From Burkholderia sp. 4M9327F10 (GTDB lineage Bacteria > Pseudomonadota > Gammaproteobacteria > Burkholderiales > Burkholderiaceae), in contig NZ_SCNV01000022.1 of assembly GCF_005503145.1 (NCBI RefSeq), positions 56,734-120,733 of the forward strand: 64,000 bases of DNA. Reading direction: 5' to 3'. A model generated the notes under the pieces. That model had not been told where the DNA came from, searched no databases, and saw only the letters and a program-made list of their open reading frames with translations. Within the stretch, counting starts at the first letter, position 1. Each line of letters begins with the position of its first letter. This document shows positions 49,792 through 58,142 of this stretch, piece by piece. Made by a program: the position numbers and the translations under genes.

Positions 49792-51474
49792 ATGGCAGAT
49801 TCCGCAGCATCCTCGCAGTCCCGCAACACCCGCGCCCGCTCGACCAGGCGGCGCGCCAGCACCGTCTCCACCGAGACCGAAAACAAACTGGCACGCGCCG
49901 CCCGCTCGGCGCAGCGCCTCGCCCAACTGAGCGATGCGTCGCGCGACGACAGCACGCTCGACATGTTTCCCGACGATCCCACCCGCGCGACGCTGGAGGC
50001 GATGAATATCGATATCCGGCAAGGGACGCTGCACGGCTTTGAATTGCCCGACGTGGTACGGGCTGCTGTTGGCGTGCCGGCGGACCTGGACGGTGTCGCG
50101 AGTGGTTCATCGGAGGCGAGGGCGGCGCGCCGTGCGCCGCGCGAGAAGGCTGAAGCGGCCTACGCGTCGGTGCCGCTGGCCGGGTTTGAACGGATCGAGC
50201 CCACGCACAACGCGAGCAAGCCGGTTGACGAGCCTTCCAATGCTGCGGGCCTGAGCGGTTCGGCGCCCGGCGAGGTTGGCGGCGGCGCGTTGCCGGCAGG
50301 GGAGCCGCAAGTTTCGCAGGTCGGTGCGCCGACGCTGGTTTCGCCGTCGATGGCGGCGGCGAGTCTCGTGCGCAGCGTGACCGCGCGCCGTCAGGAGGCT
50401 GACGCATCTGTCGATCCGGCTGCTGGCGGCAAACCGGGCGGCGAGCCGCCGCAGCGGTTTGCGGCGACCTTCGCCAAGGCGGCGACGGCCTCGCGCGAGG
50501 TGGCTTTGGCGAGTGGCGAGGCTTCGGAACATGCGGTGACGGCGCCTGAGGCTGCGGGACAGGCCAAGCCGCAGCTTGGCGACGCGGCAGGTGTGGTCGA
50601 GACGCCGGCAATGGCGGGTCAGGATCGGGCCGCGGAGGCTGCCGCTGCCATAGCTGCAGCCACGAGCGCTTCTGGGATCGCGGTTGCACCGGCAATGCTT
50701 GGCGCGGCTAGAGCGGCAACAGCGGCGGCGGCGACGAAGGCCGTGGCGGGAGCCACGCCGGCGTTGGCGGCCAAAGGTGCGAACGCTGCAACGGCCCAGG
50801 CTGTAGCCACCGGCGCTGCGGCAACCGGAGCAACTGCAGCGAAGTCGATGACGGAGGCAAACACGGCAACCGGGGCAACTGCATCGAAGGTGGCACCGGG
50901 GGCAACTACAGCAACCGCAGCAACCGCAGCGAACATGGCAAAGGCCGCAATCGAGACGCCCGCAGCGACCGGCTCCGCACGTGCCACGGCGGCCCCGCGC
51001 GCGAACGCGCCGTTTGCCGCGCCGCTGCATGAAACCGCCCCCACAGTGCCCGAGCTGGACCGGGCCCGCGCGACAGCATTCGCCGATACCGTCGACGCAC
51101 TGTACGGCGTGATCTCCGACCAGCGCCGTGCGGCGACCGATCACTCGCGCCGGATGAAATGGATGTTGTCGATCGTGGTCGGCGCGTTGCTGATGACGGT
51201 GGCGATCGGCATTACCCAGACCGTGCTGTTGATGCGCCTGACGCGCGAAACCACCGCGCAGCAACACCGCATCGAACAGATGATGCAAAACCAGCAGGCC
51301 GCGATGACAAGCCTGCTCGACGCCCATCTTGCGATGGCCAATGCGGCTGCAGCTACGCCGGCTGCTGCCTCGGCGCCGGCCGAGACGCCTCACCAGGCTG
51401 CTGCCGCAGCGCCGGCGAGCAAGCGCAAAGCGCACACGCACGCTCATAAGCCTAAAGTGGCGCCTGGCCACTGA
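49792..51474 (+). CDS. Large Ala-rich protein with C-terminal membrane anchor, unknown function
   Basis: About 560 residues from ATG 49792. The N-terminal 130 residues are charged and look partly folded (RAARSAQRLAQLSDASRDDS). The central 300 residues are low-complexity Ala/Thr/Gly repeats (ATGAAATGATAAKSMTEANT). Near the C-terminus a single membrane helix (about 457-481, MLSIVVGALLMTVAIGITQT) is followed by a coiled coil (QQHRIEQMMQNQQAAM) and a His/Lys-rich tail. No family recognised. The layout suggests an inner-membrane tethered, flexible protein; which side the Ala-rich part faces is unclear. Confidence 0.65.
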   Translation: MADSAASSQSRNTRARSTRRRASTVSTETENKLARAARSAQRLAQLSDASRDDSTLDMFPDDPTRATLEAMNIDIRQGTLHGFELPDVVRAAVGVPADLDGVASGSSEARAARRAPREKAEAAYASVPLAGFERIEPTHNASKPVDEPSNAAGLSGSAPGEVGGGALPAGEPQVSQVGAPTLVSPSMAAASLVRSVTARRQEADASVDPAAGGKPGGEPPQRFAATFAKAATASREVALASGEASEHAVTAPEAAGQAKPQLGDAAGVVETPAMAGQDRAAEAAAAIAAATSASGIAVAPAMLGAARAATAAAATKAVAGATPALAAKGANAATAQAVATGAAATGATAAKSMTEANTATGATASKVAPGATTATAATAANMAKAAIETPAATGSARATAAPRANAPFAAPLHETAPTVPELDRARATAFADTVDALYGVISDQRRAATDHSRRMKWMLSIVVGALLMTVAIGITQTVLLMRLTRETTAQQHRIEQMMQNQQAAMTSLLDAHLAMANAAAATPAAASAPAETPHQAAAAAPASKRKAHTHAHKPKVAPGH

Positions 51475-51735
51475 TCACGCTGAGCCCGCCGGCCGCGCAT
51501 TTGCAGCGCCGGCCGTCGGCTCAGCCAGCCATTCCCTCCCTGTCTTTCGGACTCTCGACGCGCGGCGCCGTGCCAATCAGGCGCACCGCGCCGGTGTTCG
51601 ACCGTCCTCCGTGATAGTTGCCGTAAGGCGAAGCGACGCCGCTCGTGCGTCCTCAGGCGAATCGCGGCATTTAAACTTTCCTTGCCAAAGCACAAGCGAT
51701 GGGCCGGACTCCCGGCCAGCTTTCTGACGAGGGCA

Positions 51736-52047
51736 ATGATGGCGACTAGCGAGCACAAGTTTTCGATCGACGAACTGATTCACGCGCTGCTGCGCGCCCA
51801 AGGTATCCATGAGGGGCACTGGGCACTGAACGTCGAGTTTCTGGCAACCGGCACGGCTGCGAATTCACCGGCTGGTCCCGGCAAGACGCTGCCGGCGTTA
51901 CTCGTATCGGTGGCGAGTGCGACGCTGGTGCGCACCGAGAACCCGGTGCACGGCACGGTCGACGCGGCCGTCGCCAACCCGCGTCGGCGCGTCGCGGACG
52001 CCAAACCCGCGCGGGCGAGGAAGCCGCATACCAGTACATTGCAGTGA
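51736..52047 (+). CDS. Small hypothetical protein
   Basis: 103 residues from the ATGATG at 51736, with GAGGG just upstream. The first 40 residues look structured (FSIDELIHALLRAQGIHEGH, ALNVEFLATG); the C-terminal third is basic (NPRRRVADAKPARARKP). No signal peptide. No family recognised. Confidence 0.5.
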   Translation: MMATSEHKFSIDELIHALLRAQGIHEGHWALNVEFLATGTAANSPAGPGKTLPALLVSVASATLVRTENPVHGTVDAAVANPRRRVADAKPARARKPHTSTLQ

Positions 52048-52195
52048 TCCGTGTGAGTGATAGGGCCGCATCCGCGATGGACGGAGTGCCCTCCCGGCTT
52101 GGCTTTCTTGTTGTAATGACGCAACGCAACATCCCGCCAAAGCGGTGCGACAACAGACCACATTCAAAAAATGTTGCATTGCACTAGCTTTTTCC

Positions 52196-52234
52196 TAGGG
52201 AAAACCCTATACTGCTTCTTAAGGGAAAACCCTA
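52196..52234. promoter_or_regulatory. Tandem TAGGGAAAACCCTA palindromes
   Basis: Two copies of AGGG-AAAA-CCCT, with cores at 52197-52208 and 52222-52233, lie 25 bp apart, so they face nearly the same side of the helix. TATACT at 52208-52213, directly after the first core, would serve as a -10 box, so a bound protein could block transcription. The small gene at 52259 starts 25 bases after the second copy. Confidence 0.6.
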
Positions 52235-52258
52235 GCATTCAATCAACCGGGAGTCGCC

Positions 52259-52417
52259 ATGAGCGTTATCTTTGCACTGTTCCAAAAGGTCAGCGACCTC
52301 TTTGCGTCGCCCCATCTGCCGATGGATTCGGATTACTCGTACGAAGCGCGCAGCCGCGAAGCTGAACGTCAGCGCCGCGCGCAAGCTACGCTGTTCGGCA
52401 TCAAGCTGAGCGACTAA
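52259..52417 (+). CDS. 52-residue protein of unknown function
   Basis: A short gene: ATG 52259 to TAA 52417 with CCGGGAG upstream as ribosome site. The protein starts MSVIFALFQKVSDLFASPHL, contains the acidic/aromatic MDSDYSYEARSREAERQRRA helix and ends in FGIKLSD. The amphipathic start and charged helix suggest membrane association. It is followed by two tandem hairpins, the second with a T tract, so this is a complete transcription unit. The tandem palindromes upstream point to specific regulation. Confidence 0.65.
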   Translation: MSVIFALFQKVSDLFASPHLPMDSDYSYEARSREAERQRRAQATLFGIKLSD

Positions 52418-52452
52418 GTCGACTGGCCTCGGCGCGCAGAACCGCGCCGGCT

Positions 52453-52517
52453 GCACGCCCTCATGGTCTTGGGCGTGCGATTGCTGTATTCAAGCCACGG
52501 TCCTGCCGTGGCTTTTG
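52453..52517 (+). terminator. Tandem hairpins, second is an intrinsic terminator
   Basis: First stem GCACGCCC / GGGCGTGC at 52453-52478. Second stem AAGCCACGG / CCGTGGCTT at 52492-52514 with a 5-base loop, running into TTTGTTC. Together they close the small gene at 52259. Confidence 0.8.
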
Positions 52518-52875
52518 TTCGTTTACGGCCCGGCTCTTTAGTCGTTTTGGTATGCGGTTCGGGACAATGGTCATACGAAAGCGCAGCCGGCTCGATCTGT
52601 TTTCCGGATATTTCCACGCCGAAATGAATGTAACGGTGGCTGACAGGTATTGCGCATCGACTCCGTTGCGCGGAGTTTCGCCAAGTCACCGAGAAATCGG
52701 CTTTTTCCCTTACATGCAGGGCTGCTCATCGCGCCCCGTATTTGAAACGTCCTCTTACAAGCGCTCACGTCTTTAAGCGATTCGCCCCGTTACAGTGGTT
52801 TTCAGGCGGACGGCACCAGACGTCCTGGCGATCAGCCAGTCCGGTCCGGCCCACAACCTTGAATGGGAGGTCACC
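52518..52875. other. Intergenic region without recognised features
   Basis: 358 bp. A 74-codon frame at 52552 lacks a ribosome site and family features. It should contain the promoter of the secreted protein at 52876, but no clear -35/-10 pair stands out. Confidence 0.4.
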
Positions 52876-53190
52876 ATGAAAACACTGAAGAAGACATCGC
52901 GCACGATTCTCGCCACCTTGTTGGCAGGCGGTGCGCTGCTTACCGCGGGCAGCGCATTTGCCCAGGCGGACCGCATCGTTATTTCGGCGCCCGGTCCGGT
53001 CGTCACCTACGAACAGCCGCACATGATGCCGGTTGACGTGCAGATCAACATTGGCTGGCACGGCGACCGTTACTGGGACGGCCACCGCTATTGGGAACAC
53101 GACGAGTGGATGCATCACCATCCGCACGATTGGGACCCGCATCACCCGGGCGACCATCGTCCGCCGCCCCCGCCTCCGCATGATTATTAA
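52876..53190 (+). CDS. Small secreted His/Pro/Trp-rich protein
   Basis: 104 residues with a Sec signal peptide (ILATLLAGGALLTAGSAFAQ). The mature part begins with a strand-like segment (DRIVISAPGPVVTYEQP) and then becomes a chain of HGDRYWDGHRYWEHDEW and HHHPHDWDPHHPGDH followed by a Pro run. His and aromatic density suggests metal or surface binding in the periplasm. GGGAGGTCACC precedes the ATG. Followed by a strong hairpin. Function unknown. Confidence 0.7.
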   Translation: MKTLKKTSRTILATLLAGGALLTAGSAFAQADRIVISAPGPVVTYEQPHMMPVDVQINIGWHGDRYWDGHRYWEHDEWMHHHPHDWDPHHPGDHRPPPPPPHDY

Positions 53191-53222
53191 TGCGGCGGTA
53201 GCGGCGCTGTCGTGAGGTAGGG

Positions 53223-53260
53223 CAAGGCCGGTCTTTCCTAAAGGGAGACCGGCCTTGTTG
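53223..53260 (+). terminator. Intrinsic terminator
   Basis: Perfect 12-bp stem (CAAGGCCGGTCT / AGACCGGCCTTG) with an 11-base loop, followed by TTG. It separates the secreted protein gene from the toxin-antitoxin pair. Confidence 0.7.
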
Positions 53261-53334
53261 CGTGAGGCGTTGCCGACGCCCTGTTTCTGAGCCCTTGATT
53301 GGCGTGTGTCCTAACTACCGCGCGGAAGATGAAA

Positions 53335-53364
53335 TTGCTAAACTATGCGCAAATAGCGTATATT
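53335..53364 (+). promoter_or_regulatory. Toxin-antitoxin promoter with overlapping operator
   Basis: TTGCTA (53335-53340) and TATATT (53359-53364) are 18 bases apart. An inverted repeat TATGCGC-N5-GCGTATA (53344-53350 and 53356-53362, one mismatch) fills the spacer and the -10 box, the usual place for an antitoxin autorepression site. Transcription would start near 53371, practically at the toxin ATG. Confidence 0.55.
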
Positions 53365-53369
53365 TTGAG

Positions 53370-53714
53370 ATGAGAGCAATCTTTGTCGAGTTGGCGCCGC
53401 TCCGAAAGTATCGTAGCCACTACCTGTCAGATGACGAATACCGGTTTCTCCAGGAACAGATGCTTGCCAAGCCTGATGGCGGGGATCTGATCAAAGGAAC
53501 TGGCGGTCTGCGCAAGCTTCGTTTTGCGGACAAGCGGCGAAACAAGGGCAAGCGCAGCGGGCTCCGGGTGATCTACTACTACTGGGTCGGTGGTCCCCAG
53601 TTCTGGATGTTCACGCTCTACGATAAAGACGAGATGAGCGATCTAACGAGCGACGAGCGTAAAGAGCTAGCACGCATGCTCGAAGTCGAAATTGCGCAAA
53701 GGAGTGCACGATGA
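53370..53714 (+). CDS. higB: RelE/HigB-type toxin
   Basis: 114 residues. Compact RelE-like fold pattern: FVELAPLRKYRSHYLSDDEY, then GTGGLRKLRFADKRRNKGKR and GLRVIYYYW and MFTLYDKDEMSDLT. The basic centre and RVIYYYW strand are typical of ribosome-dependent mRNA endonuclease toxins of the RelE/HigB superfamily. The frame is open to 53262, but ATG 53370 fits the family start. The stop overlaps the antitoxin start (ATGA at 53711-53714). The toxin-first order is that of HigBA. Confidence 0.82.
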   Translation: MRAIFVELAPLRKYRSHYLSDDEYRFLQEQMLAKPDGGDLIKGTGGLRKLRFADKRRNKGKRSGLRVIYYYWVGGPQFWMFTLYDKDEMSDLTSDERKELARMLEVEIAQRSAR

Positions 53715-54022
53715 AACGAAACCTGTTTGCCGAACTAAAAGAAGGTATGGCTGAACTCGCTGCCGAGCGCGAAGGCAAGCTCACGTTACGCACGGTAGAC
53801 GTTGAAGTTCCTGACGCACTCGAAGTCTCACCCGACGAAATCAGGACCGTTCGGGAGGCGCTGCATGCATCTCAGGCGGTGATGGCTCGGCGATTGCGCG
53901 TCAATCAACGCACTTATCAGAATTGGGAGCAAGGGAAGGCAAAGCCAAATGCACAGGCGGCCGTTCTCATCAAGCTGGTCGAAAAGCATCCCGAGACACT
54001 GAGAATGCTCGAAGCGCTGTGA
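53711..54022 (+). CDS. higA: HigA-type antitoxin (Xre helix-turn-helix)
   Basis: 103 residues. The C-terminal half is an Xre-type helix-turn-helix (LHASQAVMARRLRVNQRTYQ then NWEQGKAKPN) that should bind the palindrome upstream of the toxin gene. The N-terminal 45 residues (LFAELKEGMAELAAEREGKL) would wrap the toxin. AAAGGAG precedes the ATG, so this gene has its own good ribosome site while the toxin has none. Confidence 0.85.
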   Translation: MKRNLFAELKEGMAELAAEREGKLTLRTVDVEVPDALEVSPDEIRTVREALHASQAVMARRLRVNQRTYQNWEQGKAKPNAQAAVLIKLVEKHPETLRMLEAL

Positions 54023-54235
54023 TAGACCTCGGCGATTAAACCGCTTGCGGGTCGTTTTTATCTCCACCTGCCGGGAGTTGCGCTTCTCCCTCCGCACCTT
54101 CTCCTGAAGCCACACACTATATCGGGGCACATTCGTCTGCATGGCAGAGACGCCCCGCTGCCGGCCGGCCCGTCGCAAATCCTCGCTCTGCGCTATCCTT
54201 AACCGCTTTGATCGACGATCGAGCGGGAGAACAGC

Positions 54236-55150
54236 TTGGACAAGGCCGTAGTAGGGGTAGTAGGCACGGGTTTGATGGGCGTCGGCATTGCCACGCAGAG
54301 TGCACTGCATGGGCATCGGACCATCGTCCACGACGTCGATGCGGCGCGTCTGGCCAGCGTGGCGCCGAAGGCGGAGGCGGTGCTCGACGAACTGATCGAC
54401 GCCGGCCGGATCGACGCCGCAGCCAAGCGCGCCGCCCTCGAACGCATCGAAACGCACGCTGCGCTCGAAACGATGGCGGCCGCGCAATTTGTTATCGAAG
54501 CGATTCCCGAGGTGCTCGAGCTAAAGCACCGCCTATACGCCTCGCTCTCGCAACTGCTTGCCGACGATGCCATTCTCGCCAGCAACACCAGCGGTTTTCC
54601 GCCCGATTTACTCGCTGCCTCGTTGCGTGCGAAAGAGCGCTTCCTGATCGCCCATTTCTGGAATCCGCCGCACATGATTCCGCTCGTCGAAGTGGTGCCC
54701 GGCACGGCTACCGATCCGCATGTCACCGAGCAGACGGTGGCCTTGATGAGCGCCATTGGAATGGAGCCGGTGGTGCTGGCCAAAGCCATCCCGGGGTTTG
54801 TCGGTAACCGCCTGCAGTTCGCGGTGCTTCGCGAAGCGCTCAACATCGTGCGCTCAGGTGCGGCGACACCGGAGGTGGTCGACCGCGTGATGAAGGCTTC
54901 TCTCGGACGCCGCTGGGGCATTGTCGGACCGCTCGAAGGCGCGGACCTGGGCGGGCTTGATACCTTCCTCGATATCTCCACGCACTTGATGCCTGAACTG
55001 GCAAAAGATGAAGGTGTGCTCGATCTGTTGCGCGAACACGTGGAAGCAGGACGCGTCGGTGTGCGCAGCGGCGCCGGCTTTCATGAATGGGATGAAGCGC
55101 ACCTGGCGCAGGTAAAGGAAGGGCGCAAACGCTTGATCAGCCGCGGCTAG
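54236..55150 (+). CDS. 3-hydroxyacyl-CoA dehydrogenase family protein
   Basis: 304 residues from TTG 54236, with CGGGAGAACA upstream. The NAD-binding start is VVGVVGTGLMGVGIATQSAL, followed by the acidic loop of the Rossmann fold (VHDVDAARLA). The catalytic region reads FLIAHFWNPPHMIPLVEVVP, close to the HxFNP motif, and the C-terminal helical domain has PGFVGNRLQFAVLREA. Single-domain members act on 3-hydroxyacyl-CoA, carnitine or gulonate; the substrate here is unclear. It leads a short same-strand run with a flavin reductase and a cupin gene. Confidence 0.85.
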   Translation: MDKAVVGVVGTGLMGVGIATQSALHGHRTIVHDVDAARLASVAPKAEAVLDELIDAGRIDAAAKRAALERIETHAALETMAAAQFVIEAIPEVLELKHRLYASLSQLLADDAILASNTSGFPPDLLAASLRAKERFLIAHFWNPPHMIPLVEVVPGTATDPHVTEQTVALMSAIGMEPVVLAKAIPGFVGNRLQFAVLREALNIVRSGAATPEVVDRVMKASLGRRWGIVGPLEGADLGGLDTFLDISTHLMPELAKDEGVLDLLREHVEAGRVGVRSGAGFHEWDEAHLAQVKEGRKRLISRG

Positions 55151-55190
55151 CACTCAGGCCCCTGACTGCCCGTTGCATGAATCCTCGGCG

Positions 55191-55215
55191 CGCCCTGGTT
55201 CACCGGGCCAGGGCG
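55191..55215 (+). terminator. Hairpin after the dehydrogenase gene
   Basis: CGCCCTGG / CCAGGGCG, an 8-bp perfect stem with a 9-base loop 40 bases after the stop codon; no T run. It may separate this gene from the flavin reductase. Confidence 0.4.
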
Positions 55216-55303
55216 ATGCGACGCCGCGCCGTTTCAGGCACACAACCCGCCCGGCACAAACAGATTGCCCCGACCACTCTCTCAGGTTCCAAGGCCCGCT
55301 ACC

Positions 55304-55918
55304 ATGAACGATACCTACTTCTACGACCCCGCCCAGGGCCACGGTCTCAAACACGACCCGTTCAAGGCGATCGTCGCGCCGCGTCTGATCGGCTGGATCT
55401 CGACCCGCAGCGCCGCAGGCCATCTCAACCTCGCGCCGTACAGTTTCTTCGGTGCCTTTGCGACCTTCCCGTCCATCATCGGCTTCTGCAGTGAAGGCCA
55501 TAAGGACAGCATCAGCAACATCGAGGAAACCGGCGAATTTGTCTGGAATCTCGCGACGAAGCCGCTCGCCGAGCAGATGAATCGCAGCTCCGCGCCGGTC
55601 GGGCCGGAAGTCGACGAATTCGAACTCGCTGGTCTCACGCCGACACCGGGCCGCAGTGTGTCGGTGCCGCATGTCGATGAATCGCCCGCCGCGCTCGAAT
55701 GCAAGCTGCTGCAGATCGTGCGCCTGAAGAACCTCGACGGCACGCTCACGGATAACTATTTGGCGCTCGGCCAGGTGGTGGGCGTTCACATCCAGAACGC
55801 CTATCTCAAGGACGGCTTGTTCGACACGCACGCGGCGCAGCCCATCATGCGTGCGGGCTATCGTGGCGACTACGCGCAGATCGGCGAGATGTTCGAGATG
55901 ATCCGTCCAACGGCGTGA
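55304..55918 (+). CDS. Flavin reductase-like (FMN-binding split barrel) protein
   Basis: 204 residues from ATG 55304. Matches the flavin reductase/FMN-binding family of the DIM6/NTAB type: HDPFKAIVAPRLIGWISTRS, then LNLAPYSFFGAFATFPSIIG and SISNIEETGEFVWNLAT are its conserved blocks. It probably binds FMN and either reduces flavin for a partner monooxygenase or acts on its own; no monooxygenase is adjacent. Confidence 0.85.
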   Translation: MNDTYFYDPAQGHGLKHDPFKAIVAPRLIGWISTRSAAGHLNLAPYSFFGAFATFPSIIGFCSEGHKDSISNIEETGEFVWNLATKPLAEQMNRSSAPVGPEVDEFELAGLTPTPGRSVSVPHVDESPAALECKLLQIVRLKNLDGTLTDNYLALGQVVGVHIQNAYLKDGLFDTHAAQPIMRAGYRGDYAQIGEMFEMIRPTA

Positions 55919-56062
55919 GCCGTCGCGTCGTCTCCAAGCTGAACGTATGAACCGGTCTGAGCCGATTTGACAATCGTCCATGAAAGGTGGAACGCTTGAT
56001 GCTTGAAAACGGCGCTCACCGTGCCGTTTTCCTTGCCTCGTTCATCCTTATGGAGCGCGATC

Positions 56063-56497
56063 ATGTCTACCGAATTCGCCACGCAGTTCTCGCACGTCCG
56101 TCCGCAAGACACTTCGTATCAGGACCAGGGGCTACGCGACTTCTTCCTTTACCGCGATCTCGGCATCGCGCAGGCGACGGGCGGCAAGGTGCTCGCGCAG
56201 CTCGTGAAGGCGAACCATGCACCAGAGCAAGGCACGGGCTGGCACCGCCATGAGGCCGACTTCCACATCGTGATCATGCTGAAGGGCTGGGCGCGTTTCA
56301 TGTACGGCGAGAAGGAGACGCTGGTTGCCGCCGGCGATTGCGTGCATCAGGCGCCTGGCATCGTTCACTATCTGTTCGATTACTCTGAAGATATGGAGTA
56401 CATCGAAATAGTTTCCCCGGCGGATTTCAAATCGATTGATGTGGAAGGCCCGTGCGACGTTCCGGCCGTTACGCCGTGGAAAAGCGTACCGGCTTGA
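56063..56497 (+). CDS. Cupin-domain protein
   Basis: 144 residues. The single cupin barrel shows motif 1 as GTGWHRHEADFHIVIMLKGW, with two His and a Glu as likely metal ligands, and motif 2 as AGDCVHQAPGIVHYLF with the last His. It could be a small dioxygenase or isomerase, or a sensor. ATG 56063 is used with TATGGAG upstream. It is convergent with phaZ, 21 bases away. Confidence 0.82.
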   Translation: MSTEFATQFSHVRPQDTSYQDQGLRDFFLYRDLGIAQATGGKVLAQLVKANHAPEQGTGWHRHEADFHIVIMLKGWARFMYGEKETLVAAGDCVHQAPGIVHYLFDYSEDMEYIEIVSPADFKSIDVEGPCDVPAVTPWKSVPA

Positions 56498-56518
56498 AGA
56501 CGCCTCGGCCGCTTCGTC

Positions 56519-57916
56519 TTAAGCGGCGTTACTGTGCGGCGGCGTGAGCGCTTCGCCCTTACTGTCAGATGAGGCGTTGACCGTCGCATTTGCCGTCACG
56601 GCAGATGCGGCCGGCGCCGCAATCGGCGCGGCCGCTACAGGCACCGGACGGATAGCTCGCGCACGTGAGCCGACCAATACTGCACGTGGTTCATTGTCGT
56701 AAATAACAGCCCGCACGCGCGGATAGATGTGCCGCTCCCAACGGTGGCCGTTGAACACGCCGTAGTGCCCGACACCCGTCTGCACGTGATGGGTTTTGAG
56801 ATAAGGCCGTAGCTTGTCGCACATGTCTTGCGCGGCCAACGTCTGCCCCACCGCGCAGATGTCGTCTTTCTCGCCCTCGACGGTCAGCAGGGCCGTGCGG
56901 CGAATCTTCGACGGTTCGATCAGGCGTCCTCCCACTTCCAGTTCGTGCAGCGGTAGCGCGTGCTGCTGGAACACGGTTTCGACCGTTTCCAGATAGAAGT
57001 CCGCCGTCAGATCCATGGTGGCGAAATACTCCTCGTAGAAGACCCGGATCGTCTCCGCCTTGGCCGGATCGCCTTTGGCGCGTTCGTTGTGCATGGTTTC
57101 GAACGAGTCGAGATGGCGGCCGAGGTTCATCGCCATGAACGCACTCAGTTGCACGAAGCCCGGATAGACGCGGCGATGCGCGCCTGCAAAACCAACCGGT
57201 ACGGCGCTGATCAGATTGCGCTCGAACCACTCGATTGGCTTGCTCTTGGCGAGCGCGTTGACCTTGGTCGGGTTGATGCGTGTGTCGAGCGGCCCCGCCA
57301 TGAGCGTCATGCTCGCAGGTTGTGCCGGGTGGTCGTCGGCGGCCATGAGCGAGACCGCCGCGAGGGCGGCGACGGTCGGCTGGCAGACCGCCAGTAAATG
57401 GGTGCCGGGGCCGATGGCTTCGGTGAAGTCGATGATGTGCTGGACGAACTCGCTAAAGCCGAAACGTCCCTGCGACAGCGGTATGTCGCGCGGGTTGTGC
57501 CAATCCGTGATGTACACGTCATGCTCGGCGAGCATTGTCTTGACGGTGCCGCGCAGCAGCGTTGCGAAGTGGCCGGACATCGGCGCGATCACCAGCACGC
57601 GCGGCTGGGCGGGCGAGATCGCTTTATCCTTGCGAAAATGCAGCAGTGAGCAGAACGGCGTGTGCGCGGCCACTTCCTCGACGATCCTGACCGGCTTACC
57701 GTCCACCTCAACGGAATCGAGTCCGAACGGCGGCCGTTGATGCGTCAGTCCTGCCAGCGCAATCAGTTCGCAGGATGCGCGCAGCGAACGTCCGTGTGGC
57801 GTTTCGCTGAACGCAGGCCATGCGTTGAGCGAATGATTGATGAGTGCGGCGCCGTGCCGGGCCGGTAGCATCAGGTCGGCAATCGCCTGGTATGCGGGAT
57901 ATGCGAACAGGTTCAT
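56519..57916 (-). CDS. phaZ: Intracellular poly(3-hydroxybutyrate) depolymerase
   Basis: 465 residues, starting MNLFAYPAYQAIADLMLPAR (ATG 57916; the frame stays open to 57973). It follows the PhaZ pattern: oxyanion part VLVIAPMSGHFATLLRGTVK, active-site Cys in LLAVCQPTVAALAAVSLMA, and catalytic His in HVQTGVGHYGVFNGHRWER. Intracellular PhaZ enzymes of the Ralstonia type use this Cys as nucleophile to cut stored PHB into 3-hydroxybutyrate oligomers. The last 50 residues are an unusual Ala/Pro-rich tail. The permease and sigma-54 regulator at 5.8-9 kb may handle the product. Confidence 0.92.
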   Translation of the reverse strand: MNLFAYPAYQAIADLMLPARHGAALINHSLNAWPAFSETPHGRSLRASCELIALAGLTHQRPPFGLDSVEVDGKPVRIVEEVAAHTPFCSLLHFRKDKAISPAQPRVLVIAPMSGHFATLLRGTVKTMLAEHDVYITDWHNPRDIPLSQGRFGFSEFVQHIIDFTEAIGPGTHLLAVCQPTVAALAAVSLMAADDHPAQPASMTLMAGPLDTRINPTKVNALAKSKPIEWFERNLISAVPVGFAGAHRRVYPGFVQLSAFMAMNLGRHLDSFETMHNERAKGDPAKAETIRVFYEEYFATMDLTADFYLETVETVFQQHALPLHELEVGGRLIEPSKIRRTALLTVEGEKDDICAVGQTLAAQDMCDKLRPYLKTHHVQTGVGHYGVFNGHRWERHIYPRVRAVIYDNEPRAVLVGSRARAIRPVPVAAAPIAAPAASAVTANATVNASSDSKGEALTPPHSNAA

Positions 57917-58142
57917 AGCCTTCGCACGAGTGCCCAAAAGAAGGAGCCCGAATAGAGGCAATACATGTGCCAACGCTGTACAGAGCGTTCAATCCGCGCC
58001 CACGCTGGCATAGCATTTGCGCTGAACCACTCGGAGTGCCGGTTTTGCCGTGATTTGGTGCGCTCACGCACCAGCGCGTGCATGTGGCTGTTACGTTACG
58101 CCGTGCGGCACGAACGTGCGTCCGTTTCAGGAGGAGATTCGT

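Noticed and set aside
50107..51471. 454-codon frame on the minus strand opposite the Ala-rich gene
   Set aside because: Cys/Arg-rich composition is the complement of Ala/Gly codons. The plus frame has a membrane helix and coiled coil, so it is preferred, though with moderate confidence.
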